Shown: positions 26,492-35,031, counted from the first letter of the stretch. The stretch is 64,000 nt of DNA from Methylobacterium haplocladii (GCF_007992175.1 NZ_BJZT01000028.1:1-64000), one strand, 5' to 3'. A program made the numbers and translations. Notes: a model not told the origin generated them from the letters alone.

Positions 26492-26980
26492 TCAGATTTT
26501 CAGCCGCTTGTTGCACTCCGAATAATATCCGCCACCCTTCATGATCCAGTTCAGGCCGCCGTTGCCGCCATTGGCCTTGTTGATGTTGTACTGATCGAGA
26601 CAGGTCTTCTGGCGCTGCTTGCCGGCGGACTCGCTGGCGTATTTCGGGTCGATCTTGCTCGGGAAGACCGCAGAGCCGGAGGCGGCCGGGGTCGTCGGCT
26701 TTGCGGTCGGCTCGGGCTTGGCGGCAGTCTGTGTCGGGGCGGGCTTGGCCGCTTCCGTCGGGGCAGCCGCGGGAGCCGTGGTGGTCGTTGCTGCGGCGGG
26801 CTGCGCGTCGGCACCGCATTGGGCCTTACGGAAGTCGTTCCACTTCGTCGCGCCGAGCGAGCCGTCCTTCTTGGCGGCCTGGTACTTGGTGGAACATTCG
26901 CTGGCGGAGAGGGCCGAGGCCGGCCCGCTCGCGCCAATCGTCAGGGCGAGGATCGAGGCGGCGAAAATCAGTCGGGACAT
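26492..26980 (-). CDS. Secreted protein of unknown function with PsiF-like cysteine segment
   Basis: This 162-residue protein has a signal peptide (about 1-24, ending ASA). A short segment ECSTKYQAAKKDGSLGATKW with a following AQCG recalls the small PsiF-type repeat. A low-complexity Ala/Pro/Thr/Lys linker (about 58-102) follows, then a C-terminal part with KQRQKTCLDQYNINKANGG and SECNKRLKI. Four cysteines in two pairs could form disulfides in the periplasm. GGGAGG lies 9 bases before the ATG at 26980, which settles the start. No enzymatic motif is visible. The gene is monocistronic. Confidence 0.78.
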   Translation of the reverse strand: MSRLIFAASILALTIGASGPASALSASECSTKYQAAKKDGSLGATKWNDFRKAQCGADAQPAAATTTTAPAAAPTEAAKPAPTQTAAKPEPTAKPTTPAASGSAVFPSKIDPKYASESAGKQRQKTCLDQYNINKANGGNGGLNWIMKGGGYYSECNKRLKI

Positions 26981-27103
26981 GGGATGAAACCTCCCTGGCG
27001 CAGCGTTTACCAGTCCCGGAAATCTACGCCGTGCCCTGGATGCTGAGAAGGGCTCCCACGAGTTTTCCAAGCCCGTTGGACCACCCGTCCGTGCCGTCGC
27101 ATC

Positions 27104-27613
27104 TCACGCGATCATGGCGACGGTCAGCGGCAGGTCCATGTCGCCGCTTCGTTCGCCGGCGGCGGTGAGCAGGGCGTGTACCTGCCCGCGATGATGGGTC
27201 TGGTGGTTGAAGAGATGTGTGACGATGAAGGCGCGCGGCGCGGTCATCTCGCGGCCGGCCGCACCGCTGAACCACGAGAGCGACCCGCCGAGCAGAGTCT
27301 CGTCGAGACGCGTGGCCCATGCGACGAGGTCCACGTCGACACGGGTACGCGCCGCGGCGAGGGCTTGGAAGGATTCGTGGAGTCGGTCGCTCTCGGCCAG
27401 TGCCTGCGCCGGCCTCTCCCAGCCGTCGATACGACTCATCCACATGCGGTCCGCCCAGAGCAGATGATTGAGCGTACCGTGAATCGAGCGCCAGAAGACG
27501 CCGCGATCGGCTCGCCGCTCGGCCTCGGAGAGGCGTCCGGCCGCGTCGTAGATCCGGGCATTCATGGCGGTGTTGTAGGCCGCCATGGTGCGCGCATAGC
27601 TCGGCGTGATCAT
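27104..27613 (-). CDS. DinB-family protein (metal-binding four-helix bundle)
   Basis: This 169-residue DinB/YfiT-type protein has its three metal-ligand histidines in the expected places: one in SIHGTLNHLLWADRMW (first helix pair) and two in THLFNHQTHHRGQVHALL near the C-terminus. Members include bacillithiol and mycothiol transferases, but most have unknown substrates. The start at 27613 follows AGGAGG at 6 bases; a longer reading to 27769 is rejected because its added residues are Arg/Ala-rich and unlike the family. No thiol cofactor gene is nearby. It is soluble and cytosolic. Confidence 0.9.
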   Translation of the reverse strand: MITPSYARTMAAYNTAMNARIYDAAGRLSEAERRADRGVFWRSIHGTLNHLLWADRMWMSRIDGWERPAQALAESDRLHESFQALAAARTRVDVDLVAWATRLDETLLGGSLSWFSGAAGREMTAPRAFIVTHLFNHQTHHRGQVHALLTAAGERSGDMDLPLTVAMIA

Positions 27614-27728
27614 GCCCGTCCTCCTGGCTCCCGACCGGCCCGTCACTCGGTCGGACGTCCGGCCGTCTGTGACTCGATCTCGAAATGATGCTGCCGCAGG
27701 CGGAAATGCCAACCCGGCATGAGCCACG

Positions 27729-28385
27729 TCAGCGAAACCGCCACACGCTCGACTGCTTGATCTCGGCATCCTCGAGCGAGCGCGTCACGGGCACTTCATA
27801 GGTCGCGATGGCATCCAGCCGGTCACGCGGAAGGTAGGAGCGGCCCGGATCGCCGATGAGGACCAGCGTGCCCATGGCGTGTAGCCCATGGAGCCAACCC
27901 CCGACCGCGCCGGCGAGGTCGCGCTCGTAACAGATGTCGGCGGCGAGCACGCCGTCGAACGGGCCATTGCAGCCGATGAGGTTTTCGCCCGTCGCCGTAA
28001 TCCGGTCGGCGACTCCGTTTTCGGCAGCGTTGAGGGGAATGGCGGCGAGCGCGAAGGCGTCGAGGTCGCTCGCGAGCACATGCGCCGCTCCCGCCTTCGC
28101 CGCCGCGATGGCGACGAGGCCGGAGCCGGAGGCGAAGTCGAGCAGGCGCTTGCCTGCGACCGTCTCGGGATGGTCGAGGATGTACCGGGCCAGCGCCTGC
28201 CCTCCGGCCCAGGCGAAGGCCCAGAAGGGCGGCGGCAGGCCGATCTCTTCCAGTTCCTCTTCGGTCTTCTGCCAAAGCTCGGTCGCCTCGTCTGCGACGT
28301 GCAGCCGGATCTCGGGGGCGTACGGCACCGGCGTGAGGCGGGTGTTGGAGCGGATGAAGGCGAGCGGATCGCGGGAGGGCGTCAC
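27729..28385 (-). CDS. Protein-lysine methyltransferase, ETFB-KMT-like
   Basis: This 218-residue SAM-dependent methyltransferase has FIRSNTRLTPVPYAPEIRLH at the N-terminus and the motif I glycine loop LLDFASGSGLVAIAAAKAGA, then ASDLDAFALAAIPLNA and VLAADICYERDLA. This layout is that of the METTL20/ETFBKMT group. Alphaproteobacterial members of that group have been reported to methylate the electron-transfer flavoprotein beta subunit and ribosomal protein L7/L12. The GTG start overlaps the stop of the upstream glycosyltransferase gene by 4 bases (GTGA), so the two are coupled although no shared pathway is evident. PrmA-like function is a less likely alternative. Confidence 0.85.
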   Translation of the reverse strand: MTPSRDPLAFIRSNTRLTPVPYAPEIRLHVADEATELWQKTEEELEEIGLPPPFWAFAWAGGQALARYILDHPETVAGKRLLDFASGSGLVAIAAAKAGAAHVLASDLDAFALAAIPLNAAENGVADRITATGENLIGCNGPFDGVLAADICYERDLAGAVGGWLHGLHAMGTLVLIGDPGRSYLPRDRLDAIATYEVPVTRSLEDAEIKQSSVWRFR

Positions 28386-29527
28386 GCGGACAGCATTTCG
28401 GCGTAGATGCCGGCCACGGCACCGCCCACGGCCTCCTCGGTGTAGCCGCCCTCGAGGATACGGGCGTGGGCCGTCTCCCCCATCCGCTTCGCCAGCGCCA
28501 GGTCGCCGGCGAGACGTATCAACGCTGCGGCCAATGCCGGAGCATCGTCGGGCCGGACCAAAAACCCCTCCATGCCGTCCCGGACGAGGTCGCGGCAGCC
28601 CGGCACGTCGCTGGTGAGGATCGCACGACCGCTGGCGGCGGCCTCCAGCAGCGTACGCGGCAGTCCTTCTCCACCGCGCGAGGGCAGGCAACCGACGTGG
28701 TGGGCGGCGAACACGCCCGCGACGTCCCGCGTCGGCCCGTACCAGGTGACGCCGTCCTGACTCCAGGCGCGCAAGGTGGCTTCGGGGATGGCGCGGCGGT
28801 TGGAGGTGTCGGGCGCGCCGTAGAGCGAGAGTTCGACCGCGGCCCCCTGCCCTCGCGCCAGCCGCACGGCCTCCACCGCGATGTCGATACCCTTCGACCA
28901 CAGCATCCGCGCCACGATCGCCACCCTCAGCGGCGGCATCGGTGGCAGCGGGCACGGCGCGAAGGCGTCGGGATCGACGCCGGCGCCGCCGACGATGGTC
29001 ACGGCAGTGTCGGACGGGTCGAGCCCGAGCGCGCGGGCATCGTCGGCATTCTCGAACAGGTAGCGGGTGCGCCGGCTTGCCAGCGGCCCGCGGATCAGGC
29101 CCTTGAGCGCAAGCCGCGCGAGTTTTCCGGTGCGGTCCTCGCGGGCGCCGAGGAGGCCAAGGCCGGTGAGCGCGTAGACCCGATCGGGAATGCCCGCCAT
29201 CGCCGCCGCCGTGCCGCCGACGAGGATGCCGCGCAGGGCGACGCAGTGCACGATGTCGGCTTTCAGGGCCTTCAGGATCGCGGAGAGCTGCCCGGCGGCG
29301 TAGCCTGCCGCCATCGGGTTGAGACTCGAACGCTCGGCCTCCAGCTCGACCACCCGTGCGCCGGTCGCCTCGATGACGGCCCTGTGCGCGCGCACCCGAG
29401 TGATCACCGCCACCGACAGGCCCATCGCCACGGCGGCACGCGCCATCGGCAGGAAGTGCGAGGCGAAGAACCAGTCCTCGGTGACCACGTAGGCGAGGGT
29501 CTTCTTTTGTAGAGTTGGGGTGTCCAT
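28382..29527 (-). CDS. Family 4 glycosyltransferase
   Basis: This 381-residue GT-B fold enzyme has an N-terminal acceptor domain (LAYVVTEDWFFASHFLPMAR) and a C-terminal donor domain. The donor domain shows ARMLWSKGIDIAVEA and the nucleotide-sugar binding block PSRGGEGLPRTLLEAAASG, where the usual EGFGLP reads GEGLPR, then VPGCRDLVRDGMEGFLV. Such enzymes add a sugar to a lipid or growing polysaccharide. The N-terminal WFFASHF is like that of capsule and O-antigen enzymes. I chose the ATG at 29527; another at 29545 adds six residues and neither has a clear ribosome site. It is upstream of and coupled to the methyltransferase gene. Confidence 0.87.
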   Translation of the reverse strand: MDTPTLQKKTLAYVVTEDWFFASHFLPMARAAVAMGLSVAVITRVRAHRAVIEATGARVVELEAERSSLNPMAAGYAAGQLSAILKALKADIVHCVALRGILVGGTAAAMAGIPDRVYALTGLGLLGAREDRTGKLARLALKGLIRGPLASRRTRYLFENADDARALGLDPSDTAVTIVGGAGVDPDAFAPCPLPPMPPLRVAIVARMLWSKGIDIAVEAVRLARGQGAAVELSLYGAPDTSNRRAIPEATLRAWSQDGVTWYGPTRDVAGVFAAHHVGCLPSRGGEGLPRTLLEAAASGRAILTSDVPGCRDLVRDGMEGFLVRPDDAPALAAALIRLAGDLALAKRMGETAHARILEGGYTEEAVGGAVAGIYAEMLSA

Positions 29528-29628
29528 CGCGGCGGTGTGTAGCATGGCCGCAGACGGTGCGGCACGGGACGCCGGAACACGCCGCATCGGATGCCGGTTG
29601 AGCCCTCACGTCGCGTGAGAAATCCAGC

Positions 29629-30789
29629 ATGTCAGCCTGTGAGGACACCGGAACCGTCGATCCGCGCGAAGCCGCCGTCGAGGCCGGTTTGCGCTACGTC
29701 GACGACTCGAAGCCCGGCCTGACGCGCAAGCGCAGCGGAAGCGGCTTCTCCTTCCAGGATGCCGACGGCGCGACGATCCGCGACAAGGCCCTGATCGCGC
29801 GCATCAAGAAGCTCGCGATCCCGCCTGCCTACACCGACGTCTGGATCTGCCGCCACGCCAACGGCCACATCCAGGCGACCGGGCGGGACGCCAAGGGGCG
29901 CAAGCAGTACCGCTATCACCCGGAATTCCGGCAGGCCCGCGAGACGGCCAAGTTCGAACGCATCATGGCCTTCGCCGATGCGTTGCCCGGCATCCGTGCC
30001 CGCATCGACACGGACATGGGCAAGCGCGGGCTGAACCGCGAGAAGGTACTGGCGACGGTGGTGCATCTCCTCGAGAGCACGCTGATCCGCGTCGGCAACG
30101 ACGACTATGCCCGCGCGAACAAGAGCTACGGCCTCTCGACCCTGCGCGACCGGCACGTGAAGATCGACGGGGCCGAACTGTCCTTCCGCTTCAAGGGCAA
30201 GAGCGGCAAGGAGTGGAACCTGTCGATCCGCGACCGGCGCGTCGCCAGGATCGTCAAGGCCTGCCAGGACCTGCCGGGCCAGGAGCTGTTCCAGTATCTC
30301 GACGAAGACGGCGAACGGCGCGACGTGACCTCGTCGGACGTCAACGCATACCTGCGGGAGATCACCGGGCAGGATTTTACGGCAAAGGATTTCCGCACCT
30401 GGGCGGGCACGGTGCTCGCGGCCCTGGCGCTCAAGGAATTCGAGACCTTCGACAGCGAGGCCAAGGCCAAGCGCAACGTGCGCGATGCCATCGAATCCGT
30501 CGCGAGCCGTCTCGGCAACACGCCGACGATCTGCCGCAAGTGTTACATCCACCCGCAGGTGGTCGACTGCTACCTCGAAGGTGCGCTGCTGCTGCAGGTG
30601 AAGGAGGCGGTCGAGGATGAGCTGGCCGAGGAACTCGACCAGCTTAAGCCGGAGGAGGCGGCCGTGTTGAGCCTGCTCCGCAACCGGCTACAGGATGCCA
30701 CGAGGTCTCCGAGCACGAAGCGGACGAGCGCGAGGCGCAAGGGAGCACCGGCGAAGGCGCGCCCCACGAAGGGTCGGCGCGCCGCTTGA
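29629..30789 (+). CDS. DNA topoisomerase type IB (poxvirus-like)
   Basis: This 386-residue type IB enzyme relaxes both positive and negative supercoils without ATP. The N-terminal domain (about 20-110) has AIPPAYTDVWIC and HIQATGRDAKGRKQYRYHP. The catalytic part has VGNDDYARANKSYGLSTLRDRHV, SFRFKGKSGK with the catalytic Arg/Lys, and CRKCYIHPQVV with the tyrosine nucleophile at residue 306. The C-terminal 40 residues are a basic Lys/Arg/Ala tail (SPSTKRTSARRKGAPAKARP) likely to bind DNA. Such enzymes are scattered among bacteria and probably spread by transfer, but base use here is like the neighbours. Monocistronic. Confidence 0.95.
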   Translation: MSACEDTGTVDPREAAVEAGLRYVDDSKPGLTRKRSGSGFSFQDADGATIRDKALIARIKKLAIPPAYTDVWICRHANGHIQATGRDAKGRKQYRYHPEFRQARETAKFERIMAFADALPGIRARIDTDMGKRGLNREKVLATVVHLLESTLIRVGNDDYARANKSYGLSTLRDRHVKIDGAELSFRFKGKSGKEWNLSIRDRRVARIVKACQDLPGQELFQYLDEDGERRDVTSSDVNAYLREITGQDFTAKDFRTWAGTVLAALALKEFETFDSEAKAKRNVRDAIESVASRLGNTPTICRKCYIHPQVVDCYLEGALLLQVKEAVEDELAEELDQLKPEEAAVLSLLRNRLQDATRSPSTKRTSARRKGAPAKARPTKGRRAA

Positions 30790-30814
30790 TCCCTCAACAG
30801 CCGTGCCGGCCGCC

Positions 30815-31462
30815 TCAATGCGGGGCGCCACGGCGCGGGAGATCGACGTCCACAACGGGGTCGAGACCAAGTTGGCGGGCGAGCATCACGAGATCCTTGA
30901 GGCGTCCCGTCTGGGTCTTGCGGCGCAGGTTCAACCGATGCGTCTCGACGGTGCGGACGGAAAGCGACAGCCGCCGCGCGACCTCCTTGTTCGAAAACCC
31001 GGCGCTGAGGAAGCGCAGCACTTCGGCCTCGCGTGGCGTCAGCGACAGGGTCTCGGGGGCGGCAAGGAAGCCGCGCTCGCGCATGTCGATGCCGATCTCG
31101 GCCGTGGCCCCCGCGAGGCCGAGGATGACGCCGCAGACGTCGCGAATAGGGATGCCACGCCCGATGAAGGCGTCTGCGCCCGCAGCGAGCAGCCGCTGCA
31201 GATCTTCCGACCGAAGGGTCTGGAAGACCACCAGGATCCGCAAGGCCGGATGGCCGTCGCGCAAGGCCGCGATCCGCTCGCAGGTGGCTTCCGGCAACGA
31301 GTCGCGGAGGCAGACCAAGGCGACGGAGCTATCCGGCTCGCCACGGCTGAGATCCTCCTCGCCGATCGTGCGCAACGCCGGCGTGTGCTCCAGCGTGGCC
31401 CGGAAATTTGGATCGAGCCCGGGCGGCTCGTCGATGATCAGCACCCCGACGGCGTTACTCAT
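30815..31462 (-). CDS. LuxR-family regulator with a degenerate receiver domain
   Basis: The C-terminal 65 residues (about 138-200) are a clear LuxR/FixJ helix-turn-helix: LSLTPREAEVLRFLSAGFSN, then KEVARRLSLSVRTVETHRLNL. The N-terminal 120 residues have the length and secondary-structure plan of a receiver (VLIIDEPPG, ILVVFQ, AGADAFIGRG). Where the phospho-acceptor aspartate should be, the sequence reads SVALVCLRDSLPE, with no Asp in the expected spot, and the lysine after beta-5 is replaced by Arg. It is thus likely regulated by something other than phosphorylation, or by a small ligand. The ATG at 31462 is preceded by GGGGGAA. The next gene upstream on the same strand also has a degenerate receiver. 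Confidence 0.85.
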   Translation of the reverse strand: MSNAVGVLIIDEPPGLDPNFRATLEHTPALRTIGEEDLSRGEPDSSVALVCLRDSLPEATCERIAALRDGHPALRILVVFQTLRSEDLQRLLAAGADAFIGRGIPIRDVCGVILGLAGATAEIGIDMRERGFLAAPETLSLTPREAEVLRFLSAGFSNKEVARRLSLSVRTVETHRLNLRRKTQTGRLKDLVMLARQLGLDPVVDVDLPRRGAPH

Positions 31463-31677
31463 GCCGCATTCCCCCAATTGAGCGTCCCACCGCAGAACAT
31501 CGCGGTCGGGTCGGGGGTATTCAGAACAAGAGTCGTTCCAGCGCTTTGGAGGGTAGTTTCGGTTCAATTTCGATCTGCACTACGAAGATCTGTGCCATCC
31601 TGATCCCGATGCGGGACAGTTGCGGTAACCTTTCGTTAGTGTTTCTTAATGGTTAGCGAAAAGCGTTCCAGCCCGTC

Positions 31678-32574
31678 TCAGCAGGCTTTGCTGAGCGGCC
31701 GTTCTTCGCGCGCGGAAACGACCCGGTCGCGCCCGGTCGATTTGGCCTCGTAGAGGGCGATGTCCGCGCGCTTGAGCAGGCCGTCCACGGTCTCGCCGCT
31801 TCGCCACGCGCTGACGCCGAAGCTGCAGGAGAGCTTCACGGGCCCCCCCTCCGCCGGAATGCGCAAGGCGACGACGCGTCGGCGCAACCGCTCCGCGACT
31901 ACGAGCGCCCTGGCGATGTCGCGATCGGGCAGCAGAAGCGCGAATTCCTCTCCACCGAGCCGGCCGGCAATGCCGTTCCCGGAGATGAGGGAGGCCACCG
32001 CCTTGATCGCCTCGTCACCGACATCGTGCCCATGGGCGTCGTTGATCCGCTTGAAGTGGTCGATGTCGACGAGGATCGCAGCCAGACTCCCGCCGGCCCC
32101 TGCATCGGCGACCGCCTCGTGTGCGCGCCGCATGAAGGCCCGGCGGTTCGTGAGGCCCGTCAGCGGATCGGTCTCGGCCAGCCGGATCAGCGCGCTCTGC
32201 ATGGTGTTGAGCCGCTCGGCCGCCCGCAGCCGGGCGTGCAGTTCCTCTGCGCTCGGCGGCTTCTCGATGAAGTCGTCGGCGCCGCTGTCGAGCGCTTCGG
32301 CGAGCGTGTGCGTCGAGCGGGACGACGACATCACGATGATCGACAGCGGTCGGCTGGCATCGCCGAGAAGACGTGCGGCCCAGCACAGTTCCAAGCCGCT
32401 GATCGGCCGCACTTCGAGACTGGTGATCAGCGCGGTGATCGATGGATGCGCCGAGATGTAGTCGAGCGCCTGAGCGGAATCCGTGAACGGCTCGATCACG
32501 TGTCCGCGCGGTTCTAGAAGCCCGGCCACGAGCTTAAGTACGACGCGGCTCGAGTCGACGATCGCGATGTGCAT
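31678..32574 (-). CDS. REC-GGDEF protein with altered phosphorylation site
   Basis: This 298-residue PleD-like protein has an N-terminal receiver-like domain (1-120) and a diguanylate cyclase domain (about 140-290). The cyclase loop is intact as GGEEF in IAGRLGGEEFALLLP, with the metal-binding VDIDHFKRIND, so c-di-GMP synthesis is expected. An RxxD inhibitory site is missing: GNGI stands where the arginine motif would be. In the receiver the phospho-acceptor position reads ITSLEVRPISG, with Ser replacing Asp, while EKPPSAEEL after beta-5 keeps the lysine. Activity may be constitutive or set by protein contacts. The region 31463-31677 before the LuxR-type gene holds no gene. Confidence 0.9.
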   Translation of the reverse strand: MHIAIVDSSRVVLKLVAGLLEPRGHVIEPFTDSAQALDYISAHPSITALITSLEVRPISGLELCWAARLLGDASRPLSIIVMSSSRSTHTLAEALDSGADDFIEKPPSAEELHARLRAAERLNTMQSALIRLAETDPLTGLTNRRAFMRRAHEAVADAGAGGSLAAILVDIDHFKRINDAHGHDVGDEAIKAVASLISGNGIAGRLGGEEFALLLPDRDIARALVVAERLRRRVVALRIPAEGGPVKLSCSFGVSAWRSGETVDGLLKRADIALYEAKSTGRDRVVSAREERPLSKAC

Positions 32575-32743
32575 ACGATCCCCTAGCGGTCGCCCCCGAC
32601 TGGGCACGACTCTAAGGGGAAGAGTGCAGCCAAGAGGTTAAGACACACCCCAGAAGCCACTGCAACTTGTGCTATCCGGGGACTGCAAAAAGGGCGCGAA
32701 GCGTGTTCCCGGCAACCGCGGATTTCTCCGGAGGCAGCATTCG

Positions 32744-33184
32744 TCAGCGCCTCGGGACCGTGACCGAGATGACGCGCACGCCGCTTTGGCCCGAACCTGC
32801 CGTTTCGGCTTCGCGTGCCCATTGCCCCGTTATGCCGCGGTAAGGCCCCCTCGCGGCACGCCGGCGCGGCGCAGGTTTGTAGCCGTCGATCACTGTCAGC
32901 GTCGGTGCTGCAGTCGGTGCCTGACGGATGCCGGTCACCGTCGGCACCCCGTAGGTGCCGTAGCCCCATGCCGACGGGACGAGCTCGTTCGGGCGGGGAA
33001 ACCGCGTCAGGGGCGCTCCGATATAGCTGCCGCCGATCGCTTCGGCCGCGAAGCCGTAACCGCTTCTATCACCATAGCCGCCAGTGTAGCCGTCGTAGCC
33101 GTAGCGCTCGCCGGCCGTAACCCCGGAAATAGAGCCGGCTGACACGAGTATGGCGAGGCCGAGGCTGTGAAGGGCTGTACGCAT
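32744..33184 (-). CDS. Secreted Gly/Tyr-rich protein of unknown function
   Basis: This 146-residue protein starts with a signal peptide (about 1-24, ending VTA-GE). The mature part opens with a Tyr/Gly-rich segment (RYGYDGYTGGYGDRSGYGF), followed by AWGYGTYGVPTVTG and a basic proline/arginine region, PAPRRRAARGPYRG. No cysteine and no catalytic motif is seen. It is probably a periplasmic or surface structural protein. The ATG at 33184 has GGGAG 9 bases upstream. Small secreted proteins of this sort are frequent in this bacterial group, and the family cannot be named from sequence alone. The 169 bases between it and the REC-GGDEF gene are non-coding. Confidence 0.75.
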   Translation of the reverse strand: MRTALHSLGLAILVSAGSISGVTAGERYGYDGYTGGYGDRSGYGFAAEAIGGSYIGAPLTRFPRPNELVPSAWGYGTYGVPTVTGIRQAPTAAPTLTVIDGYKPAPRRRAARGPYRGITGQWAREAETAGSGQSGVRVISVTVPRR

Positions 33185-33378
33185 CTGAGACAACTCCCGA
33201 GTCGACGCGACACCAATCGCACGTGTCCCAGGTCGTTCCGGATGCCTGCATCCCGCCAGCGATGCAGAATGCTGACACCAGCCGGTATCCCGAGGAATTG
33301 AAGACGGACGTTCCGCTCAGCATACGAACAACGCCCCGCTTCGGGTCGAGCTCGGTGGTTCGGGATGGCTCCGTCGCC

Positions 33379-33624
33379 TCAGCGGCAGATCGTGACCCGG
33401 CGGATGATCCAGCCCTCACCTTCCACCCAGAGCCGCTTGCGCGACTTGCTGCACGTGGCTGAATCGTCATCCTCGATCGCGGCTGCAGGCTGGGCCTGAA
33501 CGGCATCCGCGACCTTGGTCGGGCCGCTCCCGACCTGGGCCGGTGCGGCCATGGCGACCGATGCCGCGAACCCAAGGAAAAACGTGCCAGTGGCGACGGC
33601 GGCGAAACGATTTTTGACGGCCAT
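33379..33624 (-). CDS. Small secreted protein with C-terminal CSKSRKRLWVEGEGW motif
   Basis: This 81-residue product has a signal peptide (about 1-26, ending AMA-AP). A short acidic Ala/Pro-rich linker follows, then a compact C-terminal segment CSKSRKRLWVEGEGW-IIRR ending TICR. The two cysteines (residues 58 and 80) could form one disulfide. The length and start are certain within codon choice (ATG at 33624). I do not know a function; the motif pattern looks conserved rather than random, and related short secreted proteins may occur in neighbouring genera. It has no operon partner. Confidence 0.75.
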   Translation of the reverse strand: MAVKNRFAAVATGTFFLGFAASVAMAAPAQVGSGPTKVADAVQAQPAAAIEDDDSATCSKSRKRLWVEGEGWIIRRVTICR

Positions 33625-34031
33625 TGTGCCCTGCCCGCGCATCGCTTCTGACGACACGCTGTGTTCGATCAATTCTCGCCGGGAACGCTCGGCTGAACCT
33701 GTACCGATACAATTCCGAGCCTGGCTGTTCGGTTGCAGGTTGTGGACATTTTCACTGCACGAAATCCGAGCATCCACCTTCGCCGTGCCGCCCTCCGACG
33801 CGGCTCTGCCGCGACGCCGCTGCAGTCCCGGAGGCCTTGAAAAGATCTCCGAAACGAGGGTAGTGCGTCGTCGGACAATCGAGCCGGCCGTTCCACCTGT
33901 CATTGGTCCTGCGATTGCTTGTTCGGAACAATTCCAAACAACGTATCGCATGGATCTTCGGCGCCCGAAGCTTCGGGTTCATGTAGAACGACAGCCCGAT
34001 GCAAGGTAAAGTTGGGCAGGAGACTTTCGCG
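33625..34031. other. 407-base gap upstream of the iron permease, with two palindromes
   Basis: No gene is supported. TTGTTC-G-GAACAA at 33919-33931 is a perfect inverted repeat lying about 100 bases before the ftr1 start, in the region expected for its promoter. CCCGAAG-CTTCGGG at 33964-33977 is a second perfect 14-base palindrome. Both could be operators for an iron- or redox-responsive regulator. The rest appears non-coding. Confidence 0.4.
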
Positions 34032-34850
34032 ATGGTGGATGGGTCGACGTTCGCACAAGCCTTCACGATCCTGTTCCGAGAAGGCCTCGAAGCGCTCCTG
34101 GTGATCGCGGCTCTTGCGGCCTTTCTGCGCCGCGCAGGCGCGGCCGAGCGCATTGGGCCGCTTTATGCGGGCGCCGCCGCGGCAGTGCTGGCGAGCCTCG
34201 CCATGGCCTGGGTCTTCGAGACCTATTACGACGGCAACCACAGCGACCTGTTCGAGGCAGGCGTGATGCTGATCGCGGCGGCGCTGATGTTCTACATGAG
34301 CGGCTGGCTCTTCCTGCGGCAGGACCCGCGGGCGTGGCAAGCCGACCTGAACCGCCTCGCCGAGAAGGCGCTCGGCGCCGGGACGATCGTCTCGCTCGCC
34401 GCTATCGCCTTCCTCGCCGTGTTCCGCGAGGGAGCGGAGACGATCCTGTTCCTGCACGCGTTGGCCAAGGGCGCCAACGGGTTCGATACGAGCCTACTGG
34501 CCGGGCTTGCCGTTGCGTCGCTCGCCCTGGTCGCGATGTTCGTGGCGATGCAATGGCTCGCGCTGCGCCTGCCCCTGCGGCCGATGTTCATCGTCACTTC
34601 CGCCTTCCTGTTCGTCATGGCCCTGAAGATGGTCGGGGCCGCCTTCCAGGAGCTTCAGGAGCAGGCGATCGTGTCCGTCCACAATGACGGCGTCCCGGAA
34701 TTCGTAGGGTCCTGGGGCCTCAACGGGAGTTGGGAAGCGCTCGGTACGCAGGCCGTGATCGTCGCCGTCGCAGCGCTGGCGGGCCTGCTGCTGCTGACGC
34801 GCCGTGGCGGGAAGACCGCGGCGGCGAGCCGGACCGCTACCGCGTCCTGA
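34032..34850 (+). CDS. Ftr1-family high-affinity iron permease
   Basis: This 272-residue inner-membrane protein has seven predicted transmembrane helices. Both family iron-binding REXXE motifs are present: FREGLEALL in the first helix (about Arg16-Glu20) and VFREGAETILFL in the fourth helix. Ftr1/EfeU proteins move iron, usually after oxidation to Fe(III) by a partner oxidase or haem peroxidase. No efeO, efeB or copper protein gene is directly linked here. The ATG at 34032 has AGGAG 9 bases upstream; an earlier ATG at 33999 has none. It is convergent with a 55-residue gene that ends 14 bases beyond its stop. Confidence 0.93.
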   Translation: MVDGSTFAQAFTILFREGLEALLVIAALAAFLRRAGAAERIGPLYAGAAAAVLASLAMAWVFETYYDGNHSDLFEAGVMLIAAALMFYMSGWLFLRQDPRAWQADLNRLAEKALGAGTIVSLAAIAFLAVFREGAETILFLHALAKGANGFDTSLLAGLAVASLALVAMFVAMQWLALRLPLRPMFIVTSAFLFVMALKMVGAAFQELQEQAIVSVHNDGVPEFVGSWGLNGSWEALGTQAVIVAVAALAGLLLLTRRGGKTAAASRTATAS

Positions 34851-34863
34851 GCGGCACCCCGAA

Positions 34864-35031
34864 CTACTCCGTCGGCTCGCCGGCGGTGACGGAGATCATC
34901 GGCAACGTGGTCGCGATCACCGCCGCCGCCGGGGCGCTCGGCGGAAGCGTGGAGGTGGCCGCGGCCGCGAGGCCGAGGATCAGCGTACAAGCCAGGAGCG
35001 AGGTTTCGATCCCGCGATACAACCCGTCCAT
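34864..35031 (-). CDS. Tiny exported or membrane protein (55 aa)
   Basis: The reading frame encodes 55 residues beginning MDGLYRGIETSLLACTLILG, continuing LAAAATSTLPPSAPAAAVIA and ending MISVTAGEPTE. An N-terminal hydrophobic helix (about 9-27) could be a signal or anchor. The start is well supported: GGGAG stands 7 bases before the ATG on the minus strand, in a gap that otherwise has no gene. Function is unknown. It lies on the opposite strand to the Ftr1 permease, ending 14 bases past the permease stop, so an antisense or accessory role is possible but unproven. Confidence 0.6.
   Translation of the reverse strand: MDGLYRGIETSLLACTLILGLAAAATSTLPPSAPAAAVIATTLPMISVTAGEPTE

Noticed and set aside
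26188-26544. A 118-residue plus-strand frame in the gap after rlpA
   Set aside because: The composition turns random after about 35 residues, it runs through both stem-loops and into the next gene, and no ribosome site precedes it.
33223-33462. A 79-residue plus-strand frame between two secreted-protein genes
   Set aside because: It overlaps the well-supported 81-residue minus-strand gene and lacks a ribosome site.
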